Shown: positions 19,746 to 30,945 of the stretch, one piece after another | Position numbering within the stretch: position 1 is the first letter of the stretch | Layout: each line of letters begins with the position of its first letter | Source of the DNA: Littorina saxatilis | Taxonomy: Eukaryota; Mollusca; Gastropoda; Littorinimorpha; Littorinidae | Direction of reading: 5' to 3' | Assembly: GCF_037325665.1 (NCBI RefSeq) | Contig: NW_027125704.1 | Location: 1-64,000 of the forward strand | DNA: 64,000 nt | Position numbers and translations under genes: made by a program | Notes under the pieces: generated by a model | Database searches by the model: none | What the model was told of the DNA's origin: nothing | The model's input: the letters and a program-made list of their open reading frames with translations, nothing else

Positions 19746-20060
19746 GTATTGCTATAGACAGTACGTAAGCCGGCTTTGTTTATCTCACACAAACTTAATA
19801 CTGATTTTCTTCCCCCCAAAGTGATGCACGCGCACGCACACACATACACACGCACGCAATCAACCTCATCAACGCACCCTCCAGATCGAGTCAAACCGGC
19901 TTGACTGAGTGACAGACAGATAGACAGACTGACAAAACACATTCACATACACGCACTCAAACATCCTCATCAACGCACTCTCTAGAACGCGTCAAACGCT
20001 TAATTACGACACCTAAAACAATAATTATACCCACTCACCCCTACCACAGTTAGTGTGGGA
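19746..20060. repeat. Diverged third copy of repeat-edge sequence (part 1)
   Basis: It matches 6640-6800 (GACAGACAGATAGACAGAC, then TATACCCACTCACCCCT and CCACAGTTAGT) with many differences. Part 2 lies at 22240-22490. Confidence 0.6.
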
Positions 20061-21045
20061 AAAACAACGAAGTTGGCTTTAATTTAACCACCTGGATTAG
20101 TGCAAGACCAACACATGTCAAAGCAATATGTTCCCATTGTCAAACAGATTTTGGTTTTATCAAACCTCTCTCTCTTTTTCTGTTTTTATTTGCTTTCCTA
20201 TCAATCTCTCTTGTACCTATATATTCGATATAAATATGTATTTTGTATTTATTTATTTAGTAGAATGTAGACTTTACGTTTGATTATTTGCATATGAGAA
20301 GCCTGTTGAATATACGATGTGTTTGATTGTGATTAACTTGTAACTGCATACATTTTTGGTGGGACATGACTACTCTGCGAGGTAGTGGTCAGAGGTTGTG
20401 TACTTTGCACACAGCGTTTTGATTACACAGGAGTGTTTGGTATCAAATGATGCGTCGTAAAAGTTTTAATTTATTGATGTATTTCTTTCTTGTATTTTTG
20501 ATGTCGTTTTTTTAGTGGAGGAGCTTTTGTGTATTTTTGAGGGATTTTAACTGTAGCTTATATGGAAGCTAATAGCCGCCTCAAAGCTCTCCCCCCTCCC
20601 TCTCTATTTTTTTAGAGGTCCCAAAGCGACGTTTTCATTGGTTTCTTGGCTGTGACGTCAGTTTTTCAGGTTCGGTGGGGTTGTTGGCAAACAGACCGAC
20701 TTACGAGTCAAAATGTTATACCAGACCCTCACTTATTTTGGACTTAAAATATTTTTTTTAAGGAATAGGAAAATCCCAAAAATAAAGTGAACCAATGTAC
20801 AGATATACTTTCTGCTACAAACCTATGCATTATATTGAGTTGTTTTCATGATTTGTTTTGATTTAATACAGCTTTGAACTTCACCTGCAGTCTTGAGTTT
20901 ATATTCTGTGTTTCTGTTCGTCTTGTCGTATGATTACCATCCTGACAAATGACTTTTAAACACGTATAACATCTAAGGCACAGACACAGTTAAAGTTAGC
21001 GTGAAGCTAAGACCGCTCGGCTTTACATTATAAATGAACTAACCA
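20061..21045. other. Intergenic, no gene seen
   Basis: AT-rich host-like sequence with scattered short frames. No viral octamer, promoter box or recognisable repeat family is seen. Confidence 0.45.
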
Positions 21046-21060
21046 AGAATGCAAGCATGG

Positions 21061-22200
21061 AAAATGTGAACCTACAACCTTTAACGATTTTGAATCAGAA
21101 TGTTTACATTATAATGTTAATATTCGCAGAGATAAAAAGACAGTGTACATTCAAAACTGGATTGACAATGGAATTGCTCAGATTGGTCATATTTTGGAAC
21201 AAAATGGATACTTATCCTATAATGCGTTTAAAATTAAATATCCAAATGTGCGAGGAGATTTTGTATTATATCAAGGTGTAATCCAGGCTGTTAAAAAATA
21301 TCAGATAAAAATCGGCTTAGAATTTGATAAACATTTTATTATGACAGAGCCCATTGTGTGGACATGTATTTGCAAAGGTAAGACACAACTTATTTACAAA
21401 AAACTGATTGAACATGCTACGGTCCCAAAATGTATCGAAAAATGGTCTAAATCTTTAGACTGTTTGTTAGATAAGAAGGCTATTTTTCAATATGTTTTTA
21501 AAACAACAAAAGACACTTGTCTGAGATGGTTCCAGTACCGATTATTGTATACAAAATTTTGCCCACAGAACGGTTTCTATTTTTGCGAAAAATTGTGGAT
21601 ACGTCATTGTGTACTTTTTGCGGTAGAAATGAAGAAACCCTTTTACATATGTTTTGGGAGTGTGATAAAGTGCAGACTTTTTGGATAGAATTTGTAAATT
21701 GGCTAAAGGTGAACTGCACCCATTGTGACAATTTAAAACTGTCTAAAGAACTGGTTCTTCTTGGAGTTGCGAACAATGTAGTCACCGATAAAGCTTTTGA
21801 TGTGTTAGTAATCTGTGCCAAACACCATGTATATATTTCCAAAATGAACAAAAAGACCTCTCATTTTCAGACATTTAGTAGAAATTTTAAGCACAAATTT
21901 ATTTGTGAAAAGTATAATGCAGTTGTGAATAATACAGTAGATAAATTTTACAAGGATTGGCGCCTGTATATGTATATTTTGATGTAACCCTTAGGTTTTT
22001 TCCTTTCTTAAATCCTTTTGATACTGCGACCACCAAGCCCTGAACATCCCCCTCCCCCACCCATCCTCCCACCCCATGTATGTTGTAATTGTTCAAGTGT
22101 TCTTCTGTTGTATGGTTTTGTCCCTTTGTTTAGGTGATGTCCTGTAATGTACAGTGTATACATGTAGAAAAAAAACTTCACAAAAAAAGAATAAAAAAAA
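21061..22200 (+). mobile_element. 5'-truncated LINE with 15-bp target-site duplication
   Basis: AGAATGCAAGCATGG flanks the element at 21046-21060 and 22201-22215. The body encodes the C-terminal part of ORF2, including a zf-RVT-type segment with CTFCGRNEETLLHMFWECD, ending in DWRLYMYILM and stop at 21987. Two overlapping frames (21143-21688 and 21517-21987) show at least one frameshift. The 3' end is A-rich (AAAAAAAGAATAAAAAAA). This is a textbook truncated target-primed insertion. Clade L1/Tx1-like by eye. Confidence 0.85.
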
Positions 22201-22215
22201 AGAATGCAAGCATGG

Positions 22216-22490
22216 GGCAAGACACACACACACACACACACACGCACGTCTATCAGACAACTATTAGTCATGACAATGAATGTACAAAAGCAGTTTTGAG
22301 AACACATCAACATACTTGAACATGGACAATATAAACGATGATGTCTTTTAGGCCAGAAAGGAATGCACGATAAATCTAGACAAAATACACAGGAGACAGA
22401 GAGCCCCCCAAACAGGCTATACGGTTGAATCCTAGGGTTAGAGTCATTTGTCTATTACGATCACGAAGAGCAAAAAATACTGCTTGACCA
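22216..22490. repeat. Third copy of repeat edge (part 2), with empty Tigger site
   Basis: 22255-22490 matches 7085-7277 joined directly to 8062-8130. The join AACAGGCTATACGG at 22411-22424 has a single TA where the left repeat copy carries the 784-bp Tigger element. It ends near the position matching the stop of the spliced gene. Confidence 0.75.
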
Positions 22491-23585
22491 ACTGTGTTGG
22501 TGATGCTTTGTTTTCTCTTTTCCTTGTGCAAACTACAAATCGGTTTATCTAGTTAGTTAAATGGATGTGCATACGCACGAGCTTGGTTTTGTGATTATAT
22601 CTGCGGCTTTTTTGTGTGTACGCCATGTATGCAGATTGTGTAGGTATATTAGTGGTAGTGGTGGTGGTGGTGGTGGGCAGGGGAGGGGGGTTGAGTGGGA
22701 CTTTGATGTGTGATTCCTGATGTGTTCAACATTTTCTTTAGCTGCATTATTTTAGTTATTCATGAGTGGGTGGGTGGAGGGGATGGGCTAGTTCTAACTA
22801 TGCATTAGATTATAAAATTGTATTTGGTGTAGACCCTTCCACCAGCATCTTAGACCACTCTTTGTACATTTTCTTTTAATAGATGATTGTCATTCGTTTA
22901 CCTCATGTCTGCCCTGCGTGTGATGGTGTGATCGTGACTGCTGTAGTGTGGGCGTGTGTGTGTTGGTGTGTATGTCAGTGTATGTGTGGGCGTGTGTGTG
23001 TGAGTGTGTGTGTGGGTGTGTGTGTGCGTGATTTTACCAACACTACGCGAAATTCCTTGTGCTTTAAATGTTTTTTAATGTCACTTGGCTCAATAAATAC
23101 TGTATTCTGTATTCTGTTAGTATTCATGTGTGAGTGCATGTGTATGTGTGTGTGTTGTATGTATGTGTGTGTGCCTGTCTGTATGCGTGTGTGCGTGTGC
23201 GTGTGTGTGTGTGTGTGAACGTGTGTCTGTGTGTATCTGTGCATGTGTGTGGTGATAGCATGTGTGTGTGTATGCGCACGCGTATGTGCGTGCGCACGCG
23301 TGTGTTTGTTTGTGACTGCATGGATTTAAACGATGAATTTGCTTTTGTACTCCTGTTCTTTTTGTGTCTTAATGCTTGTATTTTGGTTTTGTACATGTGT
23401 ATAATAATGTCATTGTAAAGCGCTTAGAGCTTCTAGGTAAGCGCTCTATAAGTTTCCATTATTATTATTATTATTATTTATAATGATGACCCCCTCCCAC
23501 CCCCCACGAGTATATTTTGTTTGATGGATGCAAGGCCTATTAGTTGTATTACGGTGCGTGTTGTTGGTGTTAAAAAACAAAAACA
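22491..23585. repeat. Simple repeats and non-LTR tail fragments
   Basis: A (GGT)n tract lies near 22650-22680 and imperfect (GT)n at 22945-23030 and 23125-23300. TGTATTCTGTATTCTGTT near 23100 looks like a LINE tail. 23414-23480 (GTAAAGCGCTTAGAGC... followed by (ATT)n) looks like a SINE/LINE 3' end common in marine invertebrates. No gene is seen until 23586. Confidence 0.6.
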
Positions 23586-26111
23586 ATGTTGCTGCTATTG
23601 CTACTTGTCGTTGCCCAAGGGCCAGCAACGATCCCTATATTCCTTAAGTATTATACTGCCGCACAGAAGGTTCCAGAGGGTTCCTTACAGCAACAGTCGT
23701 CGGTCTCACAGCAACAGTCGTTGGTCTTGAAACCCGTTCCGCCTGAAATTATTTGCCGCAAAGGCGATTACATCATGCGTACGCTGTTGTATACAAAGGC
23801 CAAATCACGACACTCGGGGAGGGTCCAGGTGTTGCTCGCCACGGCTATCACTGATATCTCCTCACGGTATATGGCCAACGATGACTGTTCTGGATCCTTC
23901 CAGCTGGCTCAAGTTGACTTCGAGCCCAGGTTGTTTCCTAACTTGGACTTCGGTTTGCAGTGTTATATAGACGGTCTAAGGTTCTGGTATAAAGAGATGG
24001 GTAAAGCCGAGCGGTTCGTGTCGGCCCGCATATACGAAAGGAACTTTACTATGACACCCTTTAAAATACAAAAAAGTCAAAAAGTCATTGAGTATTCTCT
24101 AGTTACACCGGGGCTTATCGACCTTCAGGGTAACCCCGACAGCTTAAAAGACAACGAATGTATAACCGTCAACGAGAACAGGACGACAACCCAGTGTTAC
24201 AGAATCACGGGAGAAGAGTGCGCGTACCCCCAGTCAAGGTGCGGACAAAACCCAACCAACAGGAGGATCGAGTGTCTGTGTACCCCAGGGTATGCAAAAG
24301 ACACTCCTAGCGGGGACTGTGGGGACGTTGATGAATGCTCTCAAGGGGCGCATACGTGCAACCTCGCCACTCAAGATTGTGTTAACGTCATCGGGGACTA
24401 CCGATGCATTGATACACCCACTGATACACTCACCCCACCGGCCACTACGGTCGAACCACTACAAAAGTGTGACGACAAGCTCGAAGTGAACCTAGGGAAG
24501 GTAAACAACATCTATTGCGTACCCAAAAACGTGGTGACGCCCCCAGAGTTAGATTGTTTGGTCGACCGCGGGGTAACAATGAAATTTTTGTTCCCCATGG
24601 GTGGTAAAATACTCGCCAACAAGAACGTGGTCCTCGATGTAGTCTCAAAGCATAACGAAGACGATAAACAAAGGTGGACATCTCAAACGCTAAATCTAAA
24701 ATGTGCAGACTCGCTTTACACAGTCTTTCCACACGCGTGTTCAGAACCGATAGCTCCTTACGCTACACTCGACGTAAAAACTCCCCCATATTCGTTGTCC
24801 TATGACATTCTAGACAGAAAGTCTGCTGACACCGTAGGGGGTGTTGGCGCAGAGTGTTTTGCTAACGGTATACTGGTCTGGGCTATAAACTATGTTAAGA
24901 TTTTTTACCTAGGGGTCGAATCAAGCGACTTTATTCCCGGGGTGACCAAAATTGACCTCAAGTATGACGTTGAAAACCAAAGCCCCAGGAGCGCAACCCC
25001 GTTTACTTGTAAAAAAGTAGGAGCTGCGGACGACTGCTTTTGGCTAAGCGGGGCCTCGCACGCATGCGATCGTGCCTCGCAGGAATGTGACAGGGTGGCG
25101 GCTAAAGATGACTATTTCTCTGTGGGCTGCAAGTGCAAGGCCGGGTATGCACCCACCGGCGACAACGTGTGCGAAGACACGACCATCTGTATACCCGGAC
25201 TCAAGGTCGTGGAGAACCAGTGTGTAGACGTGGACGAGTGCGCCACGGGGACGGCTAACTGTACCTCTGGGGATGACTGCAAGAACGTTTTAGGTGGCTT
25301 TGAGTGCCTGTCCAGAAAAGATTGTCCGTACGGTACTACCTACGATAGCAATAAGACGTCCTGTGAGGACATTGACGAATGCGCACTAGATACAGACACG
25401 TGCGATCCCGCGTCTACCACTTGCAAAAATACCCACGGGGGGTTTGCGTGCGAGTGTAAAGACCCTGCCACGCAGTCTCTGGACGCGTCCTTGACCAGTT
25501 GCGAAACCCCCCAATACGAGTTCAGGCTCCTCGATCCCTCTATGGCTAGATGCTGCACGCACAACAAGGGCTTTTGGTCAGTATTTTTGATGCGGGCTAG
25601 ACTAGGAGGGTCGCACGCGGGCTACTCTGAGATCTCCCCTGTGGCTTGTATTGAGGTCACAAACGTAGACCTTACGAATATCCCGTGGACATACACCAAA
25701 CCTTATCTGATTAGCGGTATGGGTGACCTAGAGGTAGAGTCCCTTCTGGGGTTGATGGATATTGTCAGGGCCGCTAATCAACAAACTAAAGTATTGGCCA
25801 CCATGATCTACCCGGACGGCTGCAGACATTCATATGTCCTCGGACAAGCCGCTACTACCTCAGCAGATTATTTTATGGCCCATACTCCTACTTCACACAC
25901 CTATTATGACCCCAACGTTAGGTCTTTTGACAATTGTAAGAAACCCTTAGCTAGTAACGTAGAATGGCTCGCGCAGAACCTCTTGGTACCCAAGCCCACG
26001 AAAATTGCCAACACCACGTGCGTCTTGCCCCTAAAAAACACGGGATCAATATACTCTTTGGCGATGGGTCTGTTGTTGATCATACTTTTGTTCTGGGTTC
26101 TGTCACATTAG
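23586..26111 (+). CDS. Type I membrane glycoprotein with calcium-binding EGF domains
   Basis: 841 aa, no introns. MLLLLLLVVAQG is a signal peptide and the C-terminus has a membrane span (about 818-838, YSLAMGLLLIILLFWVLS) with almost no cytoplasmic tail. Three calcium-binding EGF-like modules begin with D-(V/I)-DEC: about 247-275, 533-565 and 585-620, each with the expected six-cysteine spacing or close to it. Between and after them are cysteine-bearing regions I cannot assign. N-glycosylation sequons include NFT (153) and NRT (199). The layout suggests a virion envelope or host-cell-surface protein with EGF modules captured from host cDNA; the lack of introns and one CCCACGGG site (25432) favour a viral gene. 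A viral promoter box follows its stop codon and may serve the next gene. Confidence 0.75.
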   Translation: MLLLLLLVVAQGPATIPIFLKYYTAAQKVPEGSLQQQSSVSQQQSLVLKPVPPEIICRKGDYIMRTLLYTKAKSRHSGRVQVLLATAITDISSRYMANDDCSGSFQLAQVDFEPRLFPNLDFGLQCYIDGLRFWYKEMGKAERFVSARIYERNFTMTPFKIQKSQKVIEYSLVTPGLIDLQGNPDSLKDNECITVNENRTTTQCYRITGEECAYPQSRCGQNPTNRRIECLCTPGYAKDTPSGDCGDVDECSQGAHTCNLATQDCVNVIGDYRCIDTPTDTLTPPATTVEPLQKCDDKLEVNLGKVNNIYCVPKNVVTPPELDCLVDRGVTMKFLFPMGGKILANKNVVLDVVSKHNEDDKQRWTSQTLNLKCADSLYTVFPHACSEPIAPYATLDVKTPPYSLSYDILDRKSADTVGGVGAECFANGILVWAINYVKIFYLGVESSDFIPGVTKIDLKYDVENQSPRSATPFTCKKVGAADDCFWLSGASHACDRASQECDRVAAKDDYFSVGCKCKAGYAPTGDNVCEDTTICIPGLKVVENQCVDVDECATGTANCTSGDDCKNVLGGFECLSRKDCPYGTTYDSNKTSCEDIDECALDTDTCDPASTTCKNTHGGFACECKDPATQSLDASLTSCETPQYEFRLLDPSMARCCTHNKGFWSVFLMRARLGGSHAGYSEISPVACIEVTNVDLTNIPWTYTKPYLISGMGDLEVESLLGLMDIVRAANQQTKVLATMIYPDGCRHSYVLGQAATTSADYFMAHTPTSHTYYDPNVRSFDNCKKPLASNVEWLAQNLLVPKPTKIANTTCVLPLKNTGSIYSLAMGLLLIILLFWVLSH

Positions 26112-26206
26112 ACCGGGGTCTGTTGTACGAGAGCGGGGTCTGTAGTCATCAATACGGAACGGTCTCCGTCTTCTACCGCATAGGTGTTTTTTTTTTGGGG
26201 GGGGCT

Positions 26207-26404
26207 ATGGTACTACAGGGGTTTTACAACCTCTTCCCAAAAGAGCTGGCCATCGTCAGCCTGTGGACGGATGACTTTGAACTGGTCAAAGAGCGGGTCA
26301 TCAATCGGGAAAAAAGACGGCCACGACCTGGTGGGGTGTACGATAATGTACAATTGTCACGGAGAATGCCCTCAGTAATAATTTGTCTGTTTTTGTCTAA
26401 ATAA
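26207..26404 (+). CDS. Small hypothetical protein, 65 aa
   Basis: Starts MVLQGFYNLFPKELAIVSLW and ends with a hydrophobic IICLFLSK. The stop codon lies inside AATAAA (26400-26405), as in the Rep-like and 362-aa genes. Two copies of the viral GGGGTCTGTTGTA-type box are at 26115-26150. The frame is open further upstream but the ATG at 26207 follows the promoter box. No family is recognised. Confidence 0.45.
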   Translation: MVLQGFYNLFPKELAIVSLWTDDFELVKERVINREKRRPRPGGVYDNVQLSRRMPSVIICLFLSK

Positions 26405-26522
26405 ACCCACATTTAAAAGATGCTGTGCTTGGTCTTGTTGATTTACTGGCTTATCCTACAGGGTGTGGATTCACTGTAGATTCACTGTTTACGCAAATTG
26501 ACCCCCCCTCCCCCTATTGACC

Positions 26523-26771
26523 ATGCTGCCGCTGAGGTTGGCCCTGTGGTTCAAAAACACCGCTTTCCTCCTCACACACCCCCTCCATATCATCGACACT
26601 CTCTTCCATGTGGGTTTTTTCACTGGATTATATCATGCATGTCAGATCTTTTTTGTAACCCAAAAAACTATATTTAACATTTTTAGCATTTTAACCCGTC
26701 TTGTGAGTAATATAGAGAGAGGTTGTTGTCTTAGAGGTTCAATTGAGTGCAAGAAGGCAATCTATTGGTGA
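26523..26771 (+). CDS. Hypothetical hydrophobic protein, 82 aa
   Basis: Starts MLPLRLALWFKNTAFLLTHP, with two hydrophobic stretches and several cysteines near the C-terminus. There is no clear promoter box or poly(A) signal. It could be a chance frame. Confidence 0.2.
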   Translation: MLPLRLALWFKNTAFLLTHPLHIIDTLFHVGFFTGLYHACQIFFVTQKTIFNIFSILTRLVSNIERGCCLRGSIECKKAIYW

Positions 26772-27423
26772 CCAAAAAGTCAATCTATTGGTGAACCGTG
26801 GCGTTAACACACACATAACTCTCTCTCATTCTCTCTCACTCTTTCTCTGCAACACACCACACTTTTTATCTCTCTACATGCTACACACGCACTCAGAAAT
26901 CATCAACAAATCATGGTTCAAGGTTTTAAACAAGTTGATAACATTTAATTGGATAACAGATAAAATTGACAAAATTAATATTCAAAATTGGTCAACAGTT
27001 AATAAGTGAGTATTTAGATTTTTTGTTTGCTGCCAGAATTGTTTCTCGTTTGCTGACAGTTTGTTGCCAGAATTTTCCAATTTAAAGTGAAAATTCAACC
27101 TCAATCAAAGCAGATCAATAATAATGAAGCGAGTTCAAAATGAAAATATAAAAATATATTAAAAAAAAGTTAGTATTTACAATAGTATATACAATAGGGC
27201 AAAAAGCGCCCGTGGGGTAATGACAATGCATAGAGAAGAGAAGACAAAAATATACGCTACTAGGCACAAAGCTGCTAGGCACTTTTGATTATTTGACTGG
27301 AAGTAAGTAGAATATATTTACTGTGAAGGTGTCAGCAGAGATAACATAGGTTCAAGAACCAATAGTCAGATTAATTAGTCAGATCTCACAGATTACACAT
27401 ACGATCCTACACGATTCCATAGA
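26772..27423. other. Intergenic, no gene seen
   Basis: (CT)n-like and AT-rich sequence. One CCCGTGGG octamer at 27209-27216 suggests that the part near the zinc-protein gene is viral. Confidence 0.5.
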
Positions 27424-29052
27424 TTACACATACGATCCCACAGTGACCGAAGAGAAGTATGAACGTCCTTTGAAGGGCTCCAGCACAGACATACCGGTGG
27501 TCACACACTTGCTGCAACGTTCTGCGATGTACCTAGAGTCCACCTTGGTCACAGTGTTCACAAACCGCACCCCGCAGTGCGGGCAAATGATCGTTTTTGT
27601 TGACCAGGTGGACTTGATCCTGGGGACGCATTTGGTCAGGTACTGAGCGCGGAACAGGTTCTCGTGGGCGTCGACAGACAGCGCCTCTTGACACCAGTCG
27701 TTGTTGGTGCAGATGTCGCGGATCTCGGCTATCACAGAGTCGTAGTTAGACCCTTTGTTGAACCCCCGGGCGAGGAGATTGATGTGTTCGGATATTTTGT
27801 CTAGTTTGAACATTCCCATCCCAATGGTCTCGAGCCACGTGCTGAGGGGCGGGATAGCGTTCAGGAAGGCCGTGTTGACGTCACCGTTGTTGATGAGTTT
27901 TGGGGTCTTGACGGGCATGAAAGTCTTGATTCTGGGCTTTTTGAAGGCGATCGGGACAATAGATTTGGGGTCAGTGACTTTGCAGGAGGCGCAACCGAAG
28001 CGCTTGACGCACGTGCTGCAGCGGCTGGCAACGCCGCACCGAGTACACATTCTATTGGCCACAGATGTTTCGCAGGTAATGCATCCCAACACGTCGAATT
28101 TGCTATAGTCTGTGTCTGCGTAAGCGTCCATCAGTTTCTCTCCGAAGTACACCTTTGAGTAACCATAGGCGGATTTCATGTTGTCAGAGTAGCGCCTCTT
28201 TAAAAGTGAGCTGAGAAGAGGAATCCTGTACGACAGTTTGTACCTCTCGGGGTCGACCTCCCTGGCTTGTTGTCCCACGGTAACCATGAGGTTGCGAACT
28301 TGCTCCAATATTGTTCTGTCATATTCTGGGCTTCCCATTTCTTTCCAGACGTTTAGAATGTCAGCAAACTCTTCCTTCACGGGCCAATACAACACACCGT
28401 CGGGCAACACAACAAAGTCCTCGCGCCTTAGAGGGTTTAGCCTGAGTTTCTCGCGATAGTGGTGGCCGTCAGAACACGGCGTAGAAGAGGCCATCAAGTA
28501 GGTGGGTGTAGATATTCGTTTCCTCGGGGTAACTGATGCGGTTGACCGGAGGGACGATGTTGATGCCAGAGAAGGCGAGTAACCGCTGTCTACAGAAGAC
28601 GCGGTTGAATTTGTTCGTTTGCGTCCTCTACGGATGGGTACTGATGGTGGTGTGGATACCCAGGGCTGATCGTTGGGGTTGTCGCAGTCTTCTTCTTTAG
28701 CCTCGAGAGCCGAAATAGACTGGAGATCGAAGACAGTCACAGGGACACTCAGCACAGGTTGTAGAACACTCGGCACAGCGGGTTGTTGAACGGCAACCAG
28801 AGACACCATAGACTGGTCGTAAAAATCGGCAGAGACGTAAAAAAAGTCATTAGAAAAGTCAATAACCGGTTGAACTTCGGTGGGTTGAGAAATAGAACTG
28901 ATACCTTCGAGAAACTCGTCAGTGTCGAACCCCCTTTCTGTGGCGGATAAATACCCGATTTCTGTAGCGGATAAATTAATGCCTAAACAATATTCTTGTC
29001 CGTCCGTCAGAGTAGCCATAGCAGACGAAATCGGCATGATTAAACCATCCAT
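27424..29052 (-). CDS. Cysteine-rich zinc-binding protein, 542 aa
   Basis: The N-terminal 130 residues are acidic and Ser/Thr-rich with a short internal repeat (LSATEIGYLSATERG). A basic RRGRKR and a Ser-rich linker follow (about 140-195), likely nuclear. The middle (about 200-330) is a globular region. Residues about 325-360 hold eight cysteines in C-x2-C pairs (CITCETSVANRMCTRCG, CSTCVKRFGCASC), a two-zinc treble-clef or RING-like cluster. A second zinc ribbon (CPHCG ... CSKC) lies near 485-515. A regulatory or ubiquitin-related function is plausible; the cluster has no histidine in the usual RING position, so an E3 role is uncertain. A partial diverged copy of its 5' end is at 19263-19745. 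It lies directly inside the right inverted repeat. Confidence 0.7.
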   Translation of the reverse strand: MDGLIMPISSAMATLTDGQEYCLGINLSATEIGYLSATERGFDTDEFLEGISSISQPTEVQPVIDFSNDFFYVSADFYDQSMVSLVAVQQPAVPSVLQPVLSVPVTVFDLQSISALEAKEEDCDNPNDQPWVSTPPSVPIRRGRKRTNSTASSVDSGYSPSLASTSSLRSTASVTPRKRISTPTYLMASSTPCSDGHHYREKLRLNPLRREDFVVLPDGVLYWPVKEEFADILNVWKEMGSPEYDRTILEQVRNLMVTVGQQAREVDPERYKLSYRIPLLSSLLKRRYSDNMKSAYGYSKVYFGEKLMDAYADTDYSKFDVLGCITCETSVANRMCTRCGVASRCSTCVKRFGCASCKVTDPKSIVPIAFKKPRIKTFMPVKTPKLINNGDVNTAFLNAIPPLSTWLETIGMGMFKLDKISEHINLLARGFNKGSNYDSVIAEIRDICTNNDWCQEALSVDAHENLFRAQYLTKCVPRIKSTWSTKTIICPHCGVRFVNTVTKVDSRYIAERCSKCVTTGMSVLEPFKGRSYFSSVTVGSYV

Positions 29053-29452
29053 AGTTTTCAGTTTTTAGTGTCAGTTAACTTTCTAAGCGGTCTTGGGACC
29101 GGCGCACAGCCTCTATGGGCGTGGGGGGACTCAGCGGTGGAGTGACAGGGTCGTGCCGGCCGTGACGCGTAGTCAGTCTCTCGCCCGCCCTTCTCGCCGC
29201 TGTTAAGTAAATCTGAAAGCAATGGACAATTCTACTGGTGCACAGCAGGTAATGACTGACGATTTCTTTTTATATGAGCTTGTACTTTGTTGTTAGAGTG
29301 GGGTTTGTTGTATTGGACTGAATACTGTAGTTTTAGTCCAAGGTTTGTAGTCTGTTTTAATAAGTGTTTTACATGCAGCTATCGGGAGTACGTCAGCCAG
29401 GCGTCAGCCAAAATTAACTTTAGTCTAAATGTTTCTCCACTCATTTTAAGCT
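29053..29452. promoter_or_regulatory. Upstream region of the zinc-protein gene
   Basis: It holds one viral-type box GTGGGGTTTGTTGTATTGG at about 29300, pointing away from the zinc gene. A rearranged copy of this region is at 18525-18600 and 19276-19690. It stops abruptly at the inverted repeat at 29453. Confidence 0.5.
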
Positions 29453-29933
29453 AGATAATTGACCAGCAGGTTCAACTGATCATGCTAAACCCTTATATGT
29501 GGTGTGTTGATATGATAAGAGTTACCTCCTCAGGCTCCTGTCCATAACAAAGCAAGAGTGACCTCCCTTAGCTTCTAGACATTTCTGGAACTGTCCAGTT
29601 AATTTTCTTTCTTCATTTCTTCCCCTTATAGGAGCCATTACAGAGTCTCTAATATGCCTGGCATAGTGTGCTTACATGTATTTGAATACTACTCAGGTGT
29701 CACTCTGGTGAGATTTTTTTTTCATTTTCTTCATTATTCGACTTATGTGGGCTGTTTTGGGGTCAAGGGGTCGGGAAATAACATCGAGTTATCAATATAT
29801 TCGTCTTAATGAAGCTTCGAGTTATCAATAATTTATTTACTATGAAAGAGAGAGCAGTTTGCAGGGCCCCAGGAAAAAGTCGAGTTATGACGAAATTCGT
29901 ACTATCCGAGCTTGTGCTATAAGGGTTAGTCTG
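29453..29933 (-). mobile_element. Tigger element fragment cut by the repeat border
   Basis: The reverse complement of 7278-7757: one transposon end with its TA (29934-29935) is kept, and the half with the transposase C-terminus is missing because the inverted repeat ends here. Confidence 0.8.
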
Positions 29934-30474
29934 TAGCCTGTTTGGGGGCTCTCTGTCTTTTGTGTTTTTTTGTCTAGACGTCTGTGGTGTTTCTTTATCC
30001 TGTATTCCTTCCCGGCCAAAAAGACATCTTCGTACATATTGTCCGTGTTCAAATATGTTGATGTGCTATATATTGATGAGTTCTCGAAATGTTACAATGT
30101 ATTCATAGTCAAGACTAATAGTTGTCTGTACGTGCCTTGCCCATATGAATGTGCCTTACCCAAAAAGATGCAAATAAAAATAGGTTTGACTGGTACAACG
30201 GTGTGAGTTTGTGTGAGTTTTTATAAATTAATTAAAAAATATATTTTAAAAGTATTATTTATTTTCAGTTTTTTTAATATTTTTTAGTAGCTTTGTATGA
30301 ATGTCTGGGTAGGTTTTTTTCAATGGTAGTTTTTTAATTTAAAAGTATTTACTCAACGCTCAATCGTTCTGATGATGTAGTATAGTGTAAACACGTATAC
30401 AAGATAACTAACTGTGGCAGGGGTGAGTGGGTATAATTATTATTTTAGGTGTTTGATGAGGTTGTTTGAGTGCG

Positions 30475-30820
30475 TGTGTGTGAGTGTGTTTTGCCTGTCT
30501 GTCTATCTGTCTGTCTGTGTCTCTGTAAGTGAATATGTAGGTGTGCGTGTACCTATGTGCAAATATGTGTGTGTGTGTGTGTGTGTCTGCTCTGTTAGCG
30601 GTGTATGTGACAAGAGGCAAAGCCTTCAAGGCTCACGTAAAAAATAGACAAACACAATCTCAATCACCCCGTCACACACACACACCCACACACAGACACA
30701 CACACACAGACACACAGAGACACACACACACACAGACACACACACACACAGACACAGACACACACACACACAGACACAGACACACACACACACACAGACA
30801 CACACACACACACACAAACA
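30475..30820. repeat. Microsatellites, right copy
   Basis: GTCTGTCTATCTGTCTGTC-type and (CA)n sequence mirrored from 6392-6760, with a different pattern of interruptions. Confidence 0.85.
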
Positions 30821-30945
30821 TCTCATTGGTGGTTATCTTATCATATACACCTTCCAGAAGAAACGCCTGGAGGCTAAGCTGAAGAAACAAGAGGAGAAAA
30901 AGGCTACCCTGAAGGCTCGGGCACAAGAGAAGAAAAGACTAATAA

